Source: Distichodus sexfasciatus (Eukaryota; Chordata; Actinopteri; Characiformes; Distichodontidae). From it: a DNA stretch of 64,000 nucleotides. Positions within the stretch are counted from its first letter, which is position 1, and each line of letters opens with the position of its first letter. Below the pieces are notes generated by a model. The model ran no database searches. It saw nothing but the letters and a program-made list of their open reading frames with translations, and had not been told where the DNA came from. Of the stretch, positions 11,182-23,700 are shown in pieces. The translations under genes were made by a program, and so were the position numbers. The stretch lies in assembly GCA_032718565.1 (NCBI GenBank), contig JAVGVS010000019.1, forward strand, positions 2,152,646 through 2,216,645, given 5' to 3'.

Positions 11182-14100
11182 TATCTCTCAATATATCAGT
11201 TCGACTGTTATTTGTAGTGGGCCTTTTTCCGTCCATGTACCTCAGCCACTTTTGTTATTGTCCCACGTTTTGTTAAGTGTACTGTATGTACTGTAGCATT
11301 GTGTGTTGTGACTACTTATTATCTGGATGACTGGCTGCCTCTCTAACTTGTAAACACAGAGCGCCTGGGCTCGAGAACATTGCGTTTCTATGGTAATGAA
11401 CACTGGCCCTCCCTTAACTGCCTGGCACAGCGACTGAAAACAACTCAGCAGATTATCAAACACTCTTGAGCTGTCAAGCTCCGTAATCGAATCAAATTAA
11501 ATGTGGCCAGCATTTATTGGATGTGATTGTCTTGTTCTGTCTTTCCACTAAAAACACACCATCATTAGCGCATCACTTGGAGGAACAGGCCGTACGGGCA
11601 GATGGGCTTTGTTTTGGTCAGCAGCGATTCAGACTGAAACGCTAAAGCACGTGGGCTTCAGTACTCTTCCAACGTCTACATGTGGGCACTGTCAATACAA
11701 AACAATGAAAATAATATCATGTGCACGCATAGTACTTTTAGCGGCGACAATGAGTGTGTTTAATGACAGTTCTTTGTAACTATTGTTTTGGAAAACATTC
11801 TTTTTCTCCACTGTATGAGTCAGTCTGGAGATTCACATTCATGAAGCGCTGGTTCCGTAAAGTAGTTGTGTCACATTTCATCAGGAGTTAAAAACACAAG
11901 ATAATAACAAATTGAGTTCATGAAACTTACATAGCTTTTTTCTAAACACCCAAAGCCCTTTGCAATGTTCCTACACTTCAACTACCATGTTAAATGTACA
12001 GCTCCCTTAAGGACATAAAGAAAGATCCCCAGTGATCTTTTATGAGCTCAAAGAGTCAGGACCTCTGCTTTAACCCACATTGGAAGAATAGCACCTATTT
12101 TACAGCACAGTGTACACATTACTGCACTGGACCACTGAGATCCATGCAGTGAACATGTAGAAGCCAGCTTTTTTAACTGGTCTTTTATCCAAATACTGGC
12201 CAGATCAAATTCTACTAATCTTCAAAAGTATTTTCTAGTTTGAACTGCAGGTGGTATTGCTGCTGGGCAAAGAGGTCAATGAGAAGTGTTATAATAAGCT
12301 TTCATGTGCTGGGAAGCACAAGCTTCATTTTATTTAGATGGAATATTAGGCTCACATTAGTCTGTTCCATCTTCATGTGAAGAACATTTGTAGGAAATGA
12401 ACCATAAAAGCCTAAATGTGCCCAGAGCGTCTTGCGGGCTATTAATTACATAAATGATGAAGTTCTAACTAAATTATGCATGAGGATTGGGAAGAAGCAG
12501 GAGTGTGTTCACATCTTCTGTTTCCAGTTTGTTGGAGTGTTATTTAGAATTGTTCTGGTGCAGTGTTTAGATAGGACAGGGGAGTTCTAACATCACAAAG
12601 TGGAGGGCAAACTGGTGAGAGTGTGAGACATTCTCAAGTCTTGCAGTCTTTTGTCCAGTGTAGTTAATAATGAGTCAGTGACTACTGCCTGACTCATCTG
12701 GCTTCCATTACGGGTTAATTGATGTTGACGGTTTGTGTTCTGACCATGTTCAGAAGAAAATTTATACAAAAGTGATTGCGTGAGAGATAAACTGATTGTT
12801 CTGAGACTTGGTGGTGCAATGTTTTGCAACTAGCGTCACAAACCACATAGGAGAAGCCCCTTATCTTATTGTTCATAAATAAAGAATCTGTCATTGCTCA
12901 TTAATCACAACCATACTCTAACCTATTTCTGATTAAACTTGATTGCTCATATGCTATGTCTTGCTGCTGCTTTACATTGGATATGCAGTGGTTAACAAGA
13001 ATGGCAAACAGAACAGGGATAGAGAGATGAAGGAAGCACTCCTACTTTGGACGTTCATACGAATGACGTCTTAAACAGAAACTGCAACACGTACCACATA
13101 CATCATGTCCCATAACTTGAGTTGCCTCATTTATTTTTGTTGGATTATTTAATTCATTGCCCTCATTCATCATGTTTTTGTCTCAGTTTACCACCCACTT
13201 GAAATCAGCATTTACTGAAGCTGAAATGTTGAGCACGCCCAAATACACACATTAAATATTGGGGAAGCACCCACTGTGCCACTTTTAGGCTGAACTGTTC
13301 ATAGCAGTTCATAACAGCTATGGCTATTTTCCCACTGCTAAACACAGTTGGTGATGTAATTTCTAAACTCTGCATGGCGATTTATAATAAAACCAAGACA
13401 TTGAAGATGGAGAATTGATGAAAACAGTACCAACAACTAAGAAAGTGATACTCCCACAATACATTAGGTGTGTTTCAGATTTCGCTGTCCAAAAAACCCA
13501 CTGTTAAAAGCTTTTTCTCATTGTTGAAAAAACTAAACTTTGAGAGGAAGGCGGTGACCTTTACTTAAAACAAGACACTCTGTTATGCTGTTTCATAATG
13601 GGTAATGTGTTTGGGATGTTACATAAGGAATTAGACTTCTTGCACTCTGATCAGTCATCTACTGTCTTACTAAAAAGAAAAAAGGGAACATAGAATCTGG
13701 CATTTCTGTCATTTTCAATTGAAACCCCAGGAGTGTGCATGTGTGTGTGGTGGTTTCAAGAGAATTAAAAGAGTTGTTACACCCCTGTTACCCAACATCT
13801 CACCAACACACATTTCGCTCGTTGAACCTTACGGGGCTCTTATTTGACGTCAGAGAGGCTGCTCAGCTCCTGCTGCTGTGCTGCTGCTAAACGGTGCCGG
13901 TAATTGATTCGGAAGAGCGCGGTGAGCCCCAGGCTAATTGGGCTACTGCGGCAGCTGCTCTGCTGCGGGTCTCTCCTCACATCAGCTTGCTGCTCACGTC
14001 AGAAAAACAGAGGGCCCCGTTTTCAGAAGCTGTATAAACACCAAGGGAAGAGGTCGGCCAATGCATCATCTGACCGCTGACCAAGGAGGCCTTTAAGCAT

Positions 14101-15045
14101 GCCTTCTTATGCTTATGGAATCTGGGTTGCCGGCATTTCCCCTCACACTTAGAAGACCAAACACAGACTGAATGTATGAGAGTGTTTACACAGTGTAAAG
14201 GATGGCTGTCATGTTGGACATTGTACTACCTATTTCATTTCGTATAGCTTTGATTCGGTGACTCAGTTTCTTATGAATGGCTGGTGGATGGCGGATAAAG
14301 ATCTCTTTAGTGCAAAAAGATCAAATACAACATGATGTTACATATTAATGGTTAACTGTTAATCGCATATTTGGCAAACAAGGTTGGCAGGAGATGTGGG
14401 ACTTTTACATGTATGGCCTATGGCTAATGCTCTTATCTACCTCAGAGCCTTGTAGTCCACCAAAAAACCCCACTCTTCATACCTATAAACCTAGACTTAC
14501 TGACAAATGACTCAATACATTTGGCATTGTACAGTAAATATTTTACTCTGTAAAATTACCAGCTCATTAGAAATGATCTCACTTCTCCTAGTTAGATCTC
14601 AATATCAATATTAAATTCTTAAATTCTAAATAACCCTAGATATTAAACAAGATATCTGTATCCATAACTACATTAAATGCTGGAGTGGCATTTTTGAGAG
14701 AGCTATGAATGGGGAAATCAGATTGTTTTCCCTCCTTCCCACCACAACCAATACACAAACAAGTATTTTGCTTGAATCTATACCAAGTATAGGTTTCGGC
14801 TTAGTTTGCCACCACCAGCCATTAATGTATCCTTTCAGCCATTAACAGGATGCATTCAGCAGCCGAAATCTTACATCAAGACAGGTAGACCTCTACACTA
14901 AGGCACAGTGGTCTGGGTGACAAAAACCCTAAGTTAGTGACCATAAGGTCTGAGGTTTGAATCCTAAAGAGACTGAAAAAAAATAGGCATTTTGATCCTT
15001 GAGCAGGGCCATAAACCATAATTGCTGCAGCATTGATTTGATTAA
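11182..15045. other. Non-coding spacer with a GC-richer block
   Basis: No exon or gene family is recognisable on either strand. Most is AT-rich single-copy-looking DNA. The 13800-14110 part is GC-richer than its surroundings, has CTGCTG runs and a perfect CRE palindrome TGACGTCA at 13845-13852, and could be a distal enhancer or a conserved non-coding element. A worn SINE-like fragment with a B-box-like GGTCTGAGGTTTGAATCC lies at about 14900-15030. Confidence 0.4.
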
Positions 15046-15275
15046 ACAATCCAGTTCAAATCTGTTCCATCCAGTTCAAACTGATTCAGCAGTTAAATCC
15101 TGTTTAAATCAGCTGAAACCAGTTTATAGCAATCAAGTTGGTTCAAACCAGTGCCAACCAGTTTAAACCTGTTCAAACTGGTTCAATCTGAATTCAAACT
15201 GGTTCTACAACCATTCAGTCCACTTTAAAATAGTTCAAACACGCTAGAGTTTAAACCAGTTCTATCTTACTTCTG
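15046..15275. repeat. Degenerate minisatellite of CAGTTCAAACTGGTT-like units
   Basis: About a dozen imperfect copies of words such as CCAGTTCAAACTGGTT, ACCAGTTTAAACC and GGTTCAAACCAG are packed in 230 bases, in both palindromic orientations. No ORF crosses it. The motif family is close to AACC-GGTT-type sites, but a decayed simple minisatellite is the plainest explanation. Confidence 0.6.
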
Positions 15276-16129
15276 AATTTGAATAATGCACTTGCAGCTG
15301 TCTAAAATAATGACAAAAAGGCGACCTAAATGTTGTAAAACTTGAATAAAACTACGAAGGATAGAAAAGATTGTGAATGTGGCTAAAAAGTCGAGCATTT
15401 TCATTCATTCATTCATTATCCAAGAAGATTAAATCTAAATTAAATGCGAAAATCAACACATGGATTTGGATAGCAGTGTCTGATGAATATGACCGTCCTG
15501 CCACTATTAACCTTTCCTAGTGAGCTCTGTCCACAGTAGTTTTTGGTCCGTCTTATTCTGGTTATTTTGTGCCATTTATAAAACTCACTCTCTCAATACT
15601 AACGACAGAGAACAACTAAATTGGACATAAATGCTCTTCAAGGTTCTCTCATATATTTTTAGCAGCAGTGCATAACGGAGAAAAAAAAGAAGAAGAAACT
15701 CGTTTAGAAAGTGAGTGTCCTTTTCCAAGTAATAAGGCATAAGCAGTAGAAAAGCTAGCTACATTAAGTTGCACATTATGAGGTAATCTATGTTCCGTTC
15801 TCACTGCTGCTGAAAGGTAAAGAACGTGGGTGTTGAAATTGTACATTATGGCACGTTGCTTTTGCAAGCATTAATTTGAGGATAAAACCTGCTGTTTTCT
15901 TGAATTTATTACATGATTATATCAGACAAACCTGGTCTTATCTTTTATTTGCTTGATTGAAAGCTCTCAAGCAGGCTAAACTAGAGCTTATTCTCGCAGT
16001 CGGAACGGAGTATCTCGTTAATTAAGAAAAAACAAAGCGATTACTTGAGAACTGTGCAAATGTCTCTATATTATTACACTATATATTATCTACTGTACTG
16101 AGATGTCTACGCCCATGTCTGCATAGGTC

Positions 16130-16620
16130 CCCCTTCATCTCCAAGCTTTGCAGCTTTCGATGTATTTACGTTCTCTTCGGCAGAGACCGGGACAGCTTAT
16201 TAATCATCAACACATGTAAAGGGACTCTTCCTCCTCCCGCCAGGTGGGTATTTAACAGTGCAGGATGAGAAACCAGACCTGCCAGGCCGTCTAATTCCTC
16301 TGAGTCGCGTCTCCGATCCTGAGAGGAAGACGAGGGCGGATGAAAGTGCTTAGTTGGGGTTTTATAAACACCGGGGCGCAGCAACCTCTGCACACCTGGA
16401 CTTCGGCGAGGGGCGAGAGGTATGAAGGAAGAGGAGTTGTTTAATTTGATGAAGATCTAGATGTGAAATGAGAGTGACTGTGAAGAGCAGTGCACTTCTT
16501 GTTGGTGATGGGTGAATCAGAGGGAGCGTGTCGTGAGAGTGGAATGTTTGACGTCAGTGGCAGTGGCCTCCAGCTCCTTGATTATTAACAGATGACAACC
16601 TCCCACCCTCCTTCTTCTCA
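16130..16620. other. GC-richer non-coding block with CRE palindrome
   Basis: About 1.1 kb upstream of the ppp2r1b start. GC-richer than its flanks, with an E-box-like CAGGTGG, a short pyrimidine-rich run and a perfect TGACGTCA at 16549-16556. No coding exon or repeat family is recognised. It may be an upstream enhancer or conserved element; this rests on composition and one motif only. Confidence 0.3.
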
Positions 16621-16924
16621 ACGTAATACACTTCTAGTCTCTTCTGGCAAAAATAAATTCAAGATTCTTTGTCACATACACAGTTTATACAAGTACATAG
16701 GAATATGTAGTGAAATGTGCCCTGATCATTCCTAAGATTAACATTTAACAACACACATAATTGAAAACTTAAAATAAAGAAACTTGAAATAAATCTAAAG
16801 AATAAAAATATATAAATGATGTTCATATTTATACAATGGACAGAAGCTGTTCTTTTGCACATGGTAGTAAAACTACATATATATATATATACACACGCAT
16901 AGTATATACTGTATATATAGTATA

Positions 16925-16943
16925 GTGTGTGTGTGTGTGTGCA

Positions 16944-17032
<89 letters not shown>
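16925..17032. repeat. (GT)n followed by 87-base (AT)n tract
   Basis: A (GT)n run at 16925-16941 is followed by an uninterrupted AT dinucleotide tract at 16946-17032. The predicted Ile-Tyr or Tyr-Ile ORFs here are translations of the tract and not genes. Confidence 0.98.
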
Positions 17033-17034
<2 letters not shown>

Positions 17035-17589
17035 GGAGGGTGTCTTTTGTTGCAAAATAAATATATAAGCACACAAGTCTTAACAGACAGGTGACAGACA
17101 GGAACACTGCACATGATAAACACGTAGAAATTTGTAGTGGCATGTCCTGGTTAAAAGGCTTTTATGGCCTAAGGATAGAAGCTCCTATTGCGTCTCTCTG
17201 TTTTGGGCGTTCAGTGAAGCTAAGATATCTGCAGAAACGAATCCCAGGCCATGATATGCTAGTAAAATACGATTGTAAGTGTCTGGACAAAACTAAGCAG
17301 CAGGATTTAACCTTCATGATTACCTTATTAAACTCCTATGCCCACTTACACCCCATGATTTGCGATCTGTCCAGCGCAAACAAAAGATCATGACTTTTAG
17401 TTTTAATCCCAAATGTGGCTCTAGACTTTCAGACAGTGCAAAACTGTATAGTGTGAATGTCAGCATTTTGTTCAGCATACCACCAACATAGCGATCATTG
17501 CGTTCAATTTTGAAATGTTTCTGTATCTATGTGTCTTTTATTATGTGTGCGTTTTTCATAATTATAAAAACTGGTTAGATTTCTTCAAA

Positions 17590-17704
17590 GTACTGTCACG
17601 TCCGTGTGCTTTTATTTTGGCGGGTGTTTTCCTAGAGGGCCGCTGCGCGAGTTTGAAGCTGCGCAGTGGAGAGGAGTCGAGCCCGAACCGGTTTAGAACG
17701 CAAA
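17590..17704 (+). promoter_or_regulatory. ppp2r1b promoter / 5' UTR
   Basis: CpG-rich sequence begins here and continues to about 18180, a small CpG island over the first exon. An E2F-like TTTTGGCGGG (17615-17624) and a CRE half site (GTCACGTCC, 17595-17603) lie upstream of the ATG, and there is no TATA box. This is a usual housekeeping promoter layout; the start site is not fixed. Confidence 0.5.
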
Positions 17705-20700
17705 ATGGCCGGAGCAGAAGGAGACGATTCGCTTTACCCCATCGCGGTGTTAATCGACGAGCTGAGAAACGAAGATGTTCAGGTACATGTGGAAACCGAT
17801 CTGTGTTCTCACATAATAATATTTAACCCGAAACTGTTTAAAACCGCGTGATTATATACGTTTTTCCGTGATACCGAGGCAACCGAGTTAATGCTAAAGC
17901 TAACGCTAGCTGCTTTTCACTGGTGCTTACCGGCGCCGGCCTGCGTTTCCTCCGAGCTGCGTTAAAAATGCACCAACGTCAATTAATAATCCGTAATAAT
18001 TTTTGCACCGATGTACCATTAACGGGTTCATTGTGTTTTTTGGTGTGTGGTGGTGAACTTTGAGAGTATTTGTTTGTTTGTTTGTAACGCGGGTGAGGCT
18101 TCGCTAATGCTAACTGCGGCGCTAACGCGCATCAGTTGCGCTATTCGTACAGCGTCACGTCCTTGTAACGCCGATATGAAACCACAGCCGTTCTGAAATA
18201 TTTATCTTTAAGACGAGTTTTAAACACGAAAATTCACACCGCGACTATATAAAGATCGCACATCCTGTCTCTATTGGTGCGTGTTAGGATTGCTCGATAT
18301 TGGTAAAAATCATTATTGCAATTTTTTTTTTCATAGAAGGTTTGTAATGGGGGGAAAAACAAGATTTTTTCAAATCACTTTAAAGACTTGATTTAGAACG
18401 AATTAATGATAATAAGACGTTTGGGTGATTTTAGAAGTGCCTTATTTGGAAATAAAACAATACATTCCTAAAACATCCATTATCGAGAAACCCTTAAATT
18501 GGTGTAAATCTACTCGATTTACTTAATCATGTGAAATGAGAACCTGATTAGTTTTCCTTTGTCTCATTCCTTCTTACCCTTTGTCATATCTATGTGTAGT
18601 AATGAAGCACAATGAATACAATACAATGAATGTGTTTTATTCAAAGTCTTATTAGTATTTTTATGTATATGTGGATATTCCCTTTAGCCTGATTTAGATC
18701 ATTTCAGCTTGAATTAAATGATTGAAAAAAGGAAAAACCTTCTTGTAAAGCTCAGATTAGTTTGTTTCATGTGCTTGGTGTATAAACTTGGTACATAAAA
18801 ACAACAAATACCAAACAAAAATGTTAAGTTAGTTATCATTAGAATTACTGTCAGTGCTGGATTTGTGCAAATGCTTATTGTCGTTTTGTAAATCTGCAGT
18901 TGCGGCTGAACAGCATCAAAAAGCTGTCGACTATTGCCCTGGCCCTGGGTGTGGAGAGGACTCGCACAGAACTCCTGCCCTTCCTCACTGGTGCGTCTTC
19001 CGTGTCCATCCCTGTGTTAATATGGCTGCAGGATATTTAGAATTTATATATGTCTTAATTGTGCCAGAAATATTTACTCATTTAAACCTTAACTCCAGTG
19101 ATGGTGTTTACTAGCACAAGGTAATTGGTTAATTCCTAACACACTTCTTATGGTTTTTAATACATGTTATGTGAGTGGTGGTGCCCCAGTGGCAATAAAA
19201 TTTCCTACAGACTGAGAGGTTATGGGTTCAAATCCAACTCTCTTCTGCCTCCAACACTGCCATCACTGAAACTCCAAGTAAGGCGCTTAAACCCAGGTTG
19301 CTCCAAATGGATGTCTTGTGTCCTTGACCAGCTCTGTGCTCAGTTTAATGGGTTTCATGGTTTAATGGAAGTTCATGTAGGATGCTCATCGGTGGTGTTA
19401 AAAGGAATCTTACAGAAGAAGGGTAAACTGGTTTCTCCATAAAAGAGTATGATGTTTTTAACATTTAAGAAATTGGTTTAATGGCCATACACTGATCATA
19501 ATCGATTTAGCAAGTAAACACACTTATTAAACATATTTAACCTTCTGTTCTTGCTGAGAAACTCGTGTTCTTTCCTAATCATCAGATTATAAGACACCAT
19601 AATTGAGTATATGTATTTCTGTGTATTAAGTATCACTTTGTATCTAACGCAGATACCATTTACGATGAGGACGAGGTGCTTCTGGCCTTGGCTGAGCAAC
19701 TGGGGAACTTCACCATGCTGGTCGGCGGGCCTGAATTTGTGCACTGCCTCCTGGTAAGTAGCTGTAATGAGTTAAGATGAAGTCAATAAGTATCTTAAAA
19801 TTAGCAAAACCACGAAAAAACGAATCTCCATGCTGTGTATTAAAATAATGAGAATTAAACATATATAACCACATATGTTTGCACGTGACTTGATAATCCT
19901 GTTAGGTTTTTATTTCAGTAGTCTTTAAAAAATTATATGCCATAGCAGTTGGTTTTGCCCAGTTATGTCATTGTGTGCTAAAGCTCAGAGCACATTTCCA
20001 CATCAGTTTAATTCTGGATACAATGTAAGAAGTTGCTAAAAGTTCATATCGATTTTTGCATTATCTCATCTTGTCACGAAGTATTCTCTGTATTCTTAAA
20101 CCTTCTAATATAACCTGGGTTTTTGAGTGATTTTAGTGACAAGATTTTTCAGTTCTTGCGTCAGTTCCGACAGTTTCTTTGCTGTTGTACTCATAATTTG
20201 AATACTCTGATCACAATGTTTCAAAAGTACTCCTTTTTTATAAGTTCAAATTCATGCTTACTGCTTCTAAAGATGGACGTTAAAAGCTTTTTGATGTCGG
20301 ATTCTTCCTGGCAAGTAACTGGTTCTGTGGCTATGTACTGGTTGTAATCAATTTTAAGGTGCATGTAAACTCAGTGATTAAATATGGTTTACATCCTGTT
20401 CATGCCGTTCACCTTTTAAAGTGGTGTTAAGTTAGTTTTATTTATTTATAATATTCCACTTACTGCTTGTTTGTATTTGTTATTGAATATATGTATGCGT
20501 TTTCCTTCTCTCTCTCTCTTCCAGCCGCCTTTGGAGAGCCTGGCCACTGTGGAAGAGACAGTGGTGCGAGACAAGGCCGTAGAGTCTCTGCGCAAGATCT
20601 CTCAGGAGCACTCCCCCGTGGACCTGGAGGTGCATTTCGAGCCCATGGTGAAGCGGCTGGCCAGCGGCGACTGGTTCACCTCCCGCACGTCCGCCTGCGG

Positions 20701-23700
20701 CCTCTTCAGTGTCTGCTACCCTCGAGTCTCTAGCACCGTCAAGGCCGAGATCCGACAGTGAGTGGCACCCAAATGTTGCCGTATTAACAGGAAACAACCT
20801 CGTAGTTCATTGACAAAGTTTACACTTACATATGCTCAACTATTAGTTTTATGAATTTGATTTGAATTGAGGGTGACTGTATTAAATCAGCATATGGTGG
20901 TCTCGTAAGTTGCCAGCTTCTGAACTTAATTGAATAGAATCAGAATTGTAGGAGTACTGATGAAACTTGCAATTTACACCTCTAGGTACTATGTTTTTAA
21001 GTGGGCAGCACTGGGGAAAGTATTAAGTTTTAGAAAAATTATATTAACTCTTATAGAAGAGAAAGAGAGGTTCTGAATATCAGTTTAGATCAAATTGAGC
21101 CCTAGTATATTCTGTAGATCTTAACCCGACTCTGTTCTTCTCAGGCACTTCCGCACCCTCTGCTCGGACGACACACCCATGGTGAGGCGCGCAGCCGCCT
21201 CCAAGCTGGGGGAGTTTGCCAAAGTGCTGGAGCTGGACTATGTCAAGAGCGACATAATCCCGCTTTTTACAGCGCTTGCATCCGACGAGCAGGTACAACG
21301 CTTATGTGCCTCAGAGTATGTTCATATAAAACTCCTGCGGATGAGCCGTTTTTATAGTGCGCTCTTCTCCCCGCCAGGACTCGGTGCGACTGCTGGCGGT
21401 GGAGGCTTGCGTCAGTATTGCCACGCTGCTGCCCCAGGAGGACCTGGAGACTCTGGTCATGCCCACTCTGCGCCAGGCAGCTGAGGACAAGTCCTGGAGG
21501 GTGCGCTACATGGTGGCGGATAAGTTCTCGGAGGTAGGACCTAATAGATATTTGATCGTTTTGTAATGGCTGTTGAGTGAAAACTAAAACTTGAGGCTGG
21601 GAGATTTATTGGAAATTAATTGAAACCAACATTCAGAATCTCTGTTTGATGTAATATTGCCCATTTTGCTTATTTTAACTACTTTTTAAATTTTCTTAAT
21701 TAAAAATTTGGTCATATACTATCTTAAAACATGCTTGCCACAACTTTTCCCCACAGTCTGTGAATGAATCTGTGCTTGTTTCCTTTACATATTTAACATC
21801 ACAAACATATGCACTCATTAGAATATCCCGGCTATGACAGTTAAGCATATTTAGAGTGCAACCAAGGCTTTTTTAAAAAATAAATATTTAAATATTTATT
21901 TTTCAATAAATATTTTTGTAATCGTATAATCTATCAATTATTTTATCGAGTAATCGGATACATTTTAAAAACAAAAATGACAATACATTTGTTATTGGGC
22001 TTATTGGAGTGTGAGTAGAAGTTTGTCATATACGCTTTATGTTGCTGTATTCAATTGAAAATGAGAAATGCAGTTCTCTTCCAGAAAGGCCAAAAGCAAC
22101 TCATTTTATTGGCCTTTGTGGAAGAAAACTGCATTTCCCACAATCCCCCTTGCACGCCACGAAGCTGCGTCACAAAGGGTTCAGCGCGTTCGGAACGCAC
22201 TATAAAAAATCGATGGGAAAATCCCAATAAATGGCTGTGTTGTGAGTGGAACTCTGCTTGTTGTGGTTATTTATCAGCTAAAATATGTGTTTTATCTGTA
22301 ATAAAAGGGACGGAAGTTTTGGTGGAAACGGAGCGTTTTAGCGAGTAATGGTGCTTACGCGGGCGCTCGCGTGTTTACAAACACAGAACGCGTGTTTACA
22401 TCGCAAAAAATGTCATTTATACGTTTTTAAGCATTTACTTCTGTTTTTGTGCACAGAATATCTCACAAATACATTCACACACAGGGATCTATTCTCATTT
22501 TGATCACGCCACTGAAAAGATTGTGCGTCATTAATAAGCGTCTGTGTGAAACACAAGCGGCGCATGCTGTAGAGAATAAAATGACTTAAACGAAGCTTCA
22601 ATTCTAGAAAAATTGCCTCGACCATTTTTTGTAATCGAATTAATGGAGTTATTCGAATAATCGTTTCAGCTCTAGTACAAACCTTGTCCCTGAACTATTA
22701 GGGCAAAAAGAAACAAATCAACCCGAAAAACCCAAAATAAAGAATTGTTCATTAAGCATAATTGAGGTAATCGCATTACTTCAGTTGTTCAGTTGATTGT
22801 GATACTAAAGGATTTTCTCATTTTTAAAGTTGCAAAAGGCTGTGGGCCCGGAGATCACCAAGACCGACCTGGTCCCCGCGTTCCAAAACTTGCTGAAAGA
22901 CTGTGAGGCCGAGGTTCGTGCTGCTGCTGCGAATAAGGTCAAAGGTGAGCAAGTCCCCATGCATCAGGTCGTTTAATTAGGAAGAAATCAACTGATGTTA
23001 GGCGTATGTTTAATCTTTAATACATGCTTTTGTAGAGTTCTGTGAAAACTTGCCAGAAGACAGCAGGGAGACCATCATCATGACCCATGTGCTGCCTTGC
23101 GTCAAGGTACTGTGCCTCTTGTCCTTTCCTTTGTAGCTGGAATTTGGCTGAACAACACTTTTAATCACGCTTTAATAGGCAGTTAAAGCCATTTATATAA
23201 GGCAATAATACACATGTACATCAAAGAAACCTGTATATTTACTACAGTGTTAGCTTTGTTACAAATATGACCGTAATCAGAAAATAGTTAATTATAAATA
23301 CAAAAAAAGTGAGTTTTTGCATATTACACACAGGTAGTAGGTGTCTAAACTGGGGGTGCACGATTATATCAGAAACGTATCAGAATCGGATGATAATTAG
23401 TAGAGGTGGGCCGATACCACTTTTTTATGTCCGATACTGATATCGATATTGTAAATTTGTATATCTGCCAATACCCATACAGTCAGTCTTTTTTTAAACG
23501 TAAAATAATGCTTTAAAAATGTCTGAATACATGACTGAGATTATTGTTATGCTTGATTAAATACTGTTTTTCTAACTAAAACAATGTAATAATTACACAC
23601 GTATATGCTAAATTATTTGTTCTCAAATTGTTCGTTTATAGGTATAAATATTTCTTCTTTCTTATTGATTACACTGTAACATTATAAAATTGAAAAAAAT

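Noticed and set aside
16659..17143. Ile-Tyr repeat ORFs on the minus strand
   Set aside because: Caused by the 87-base AT dinucleotide tract.
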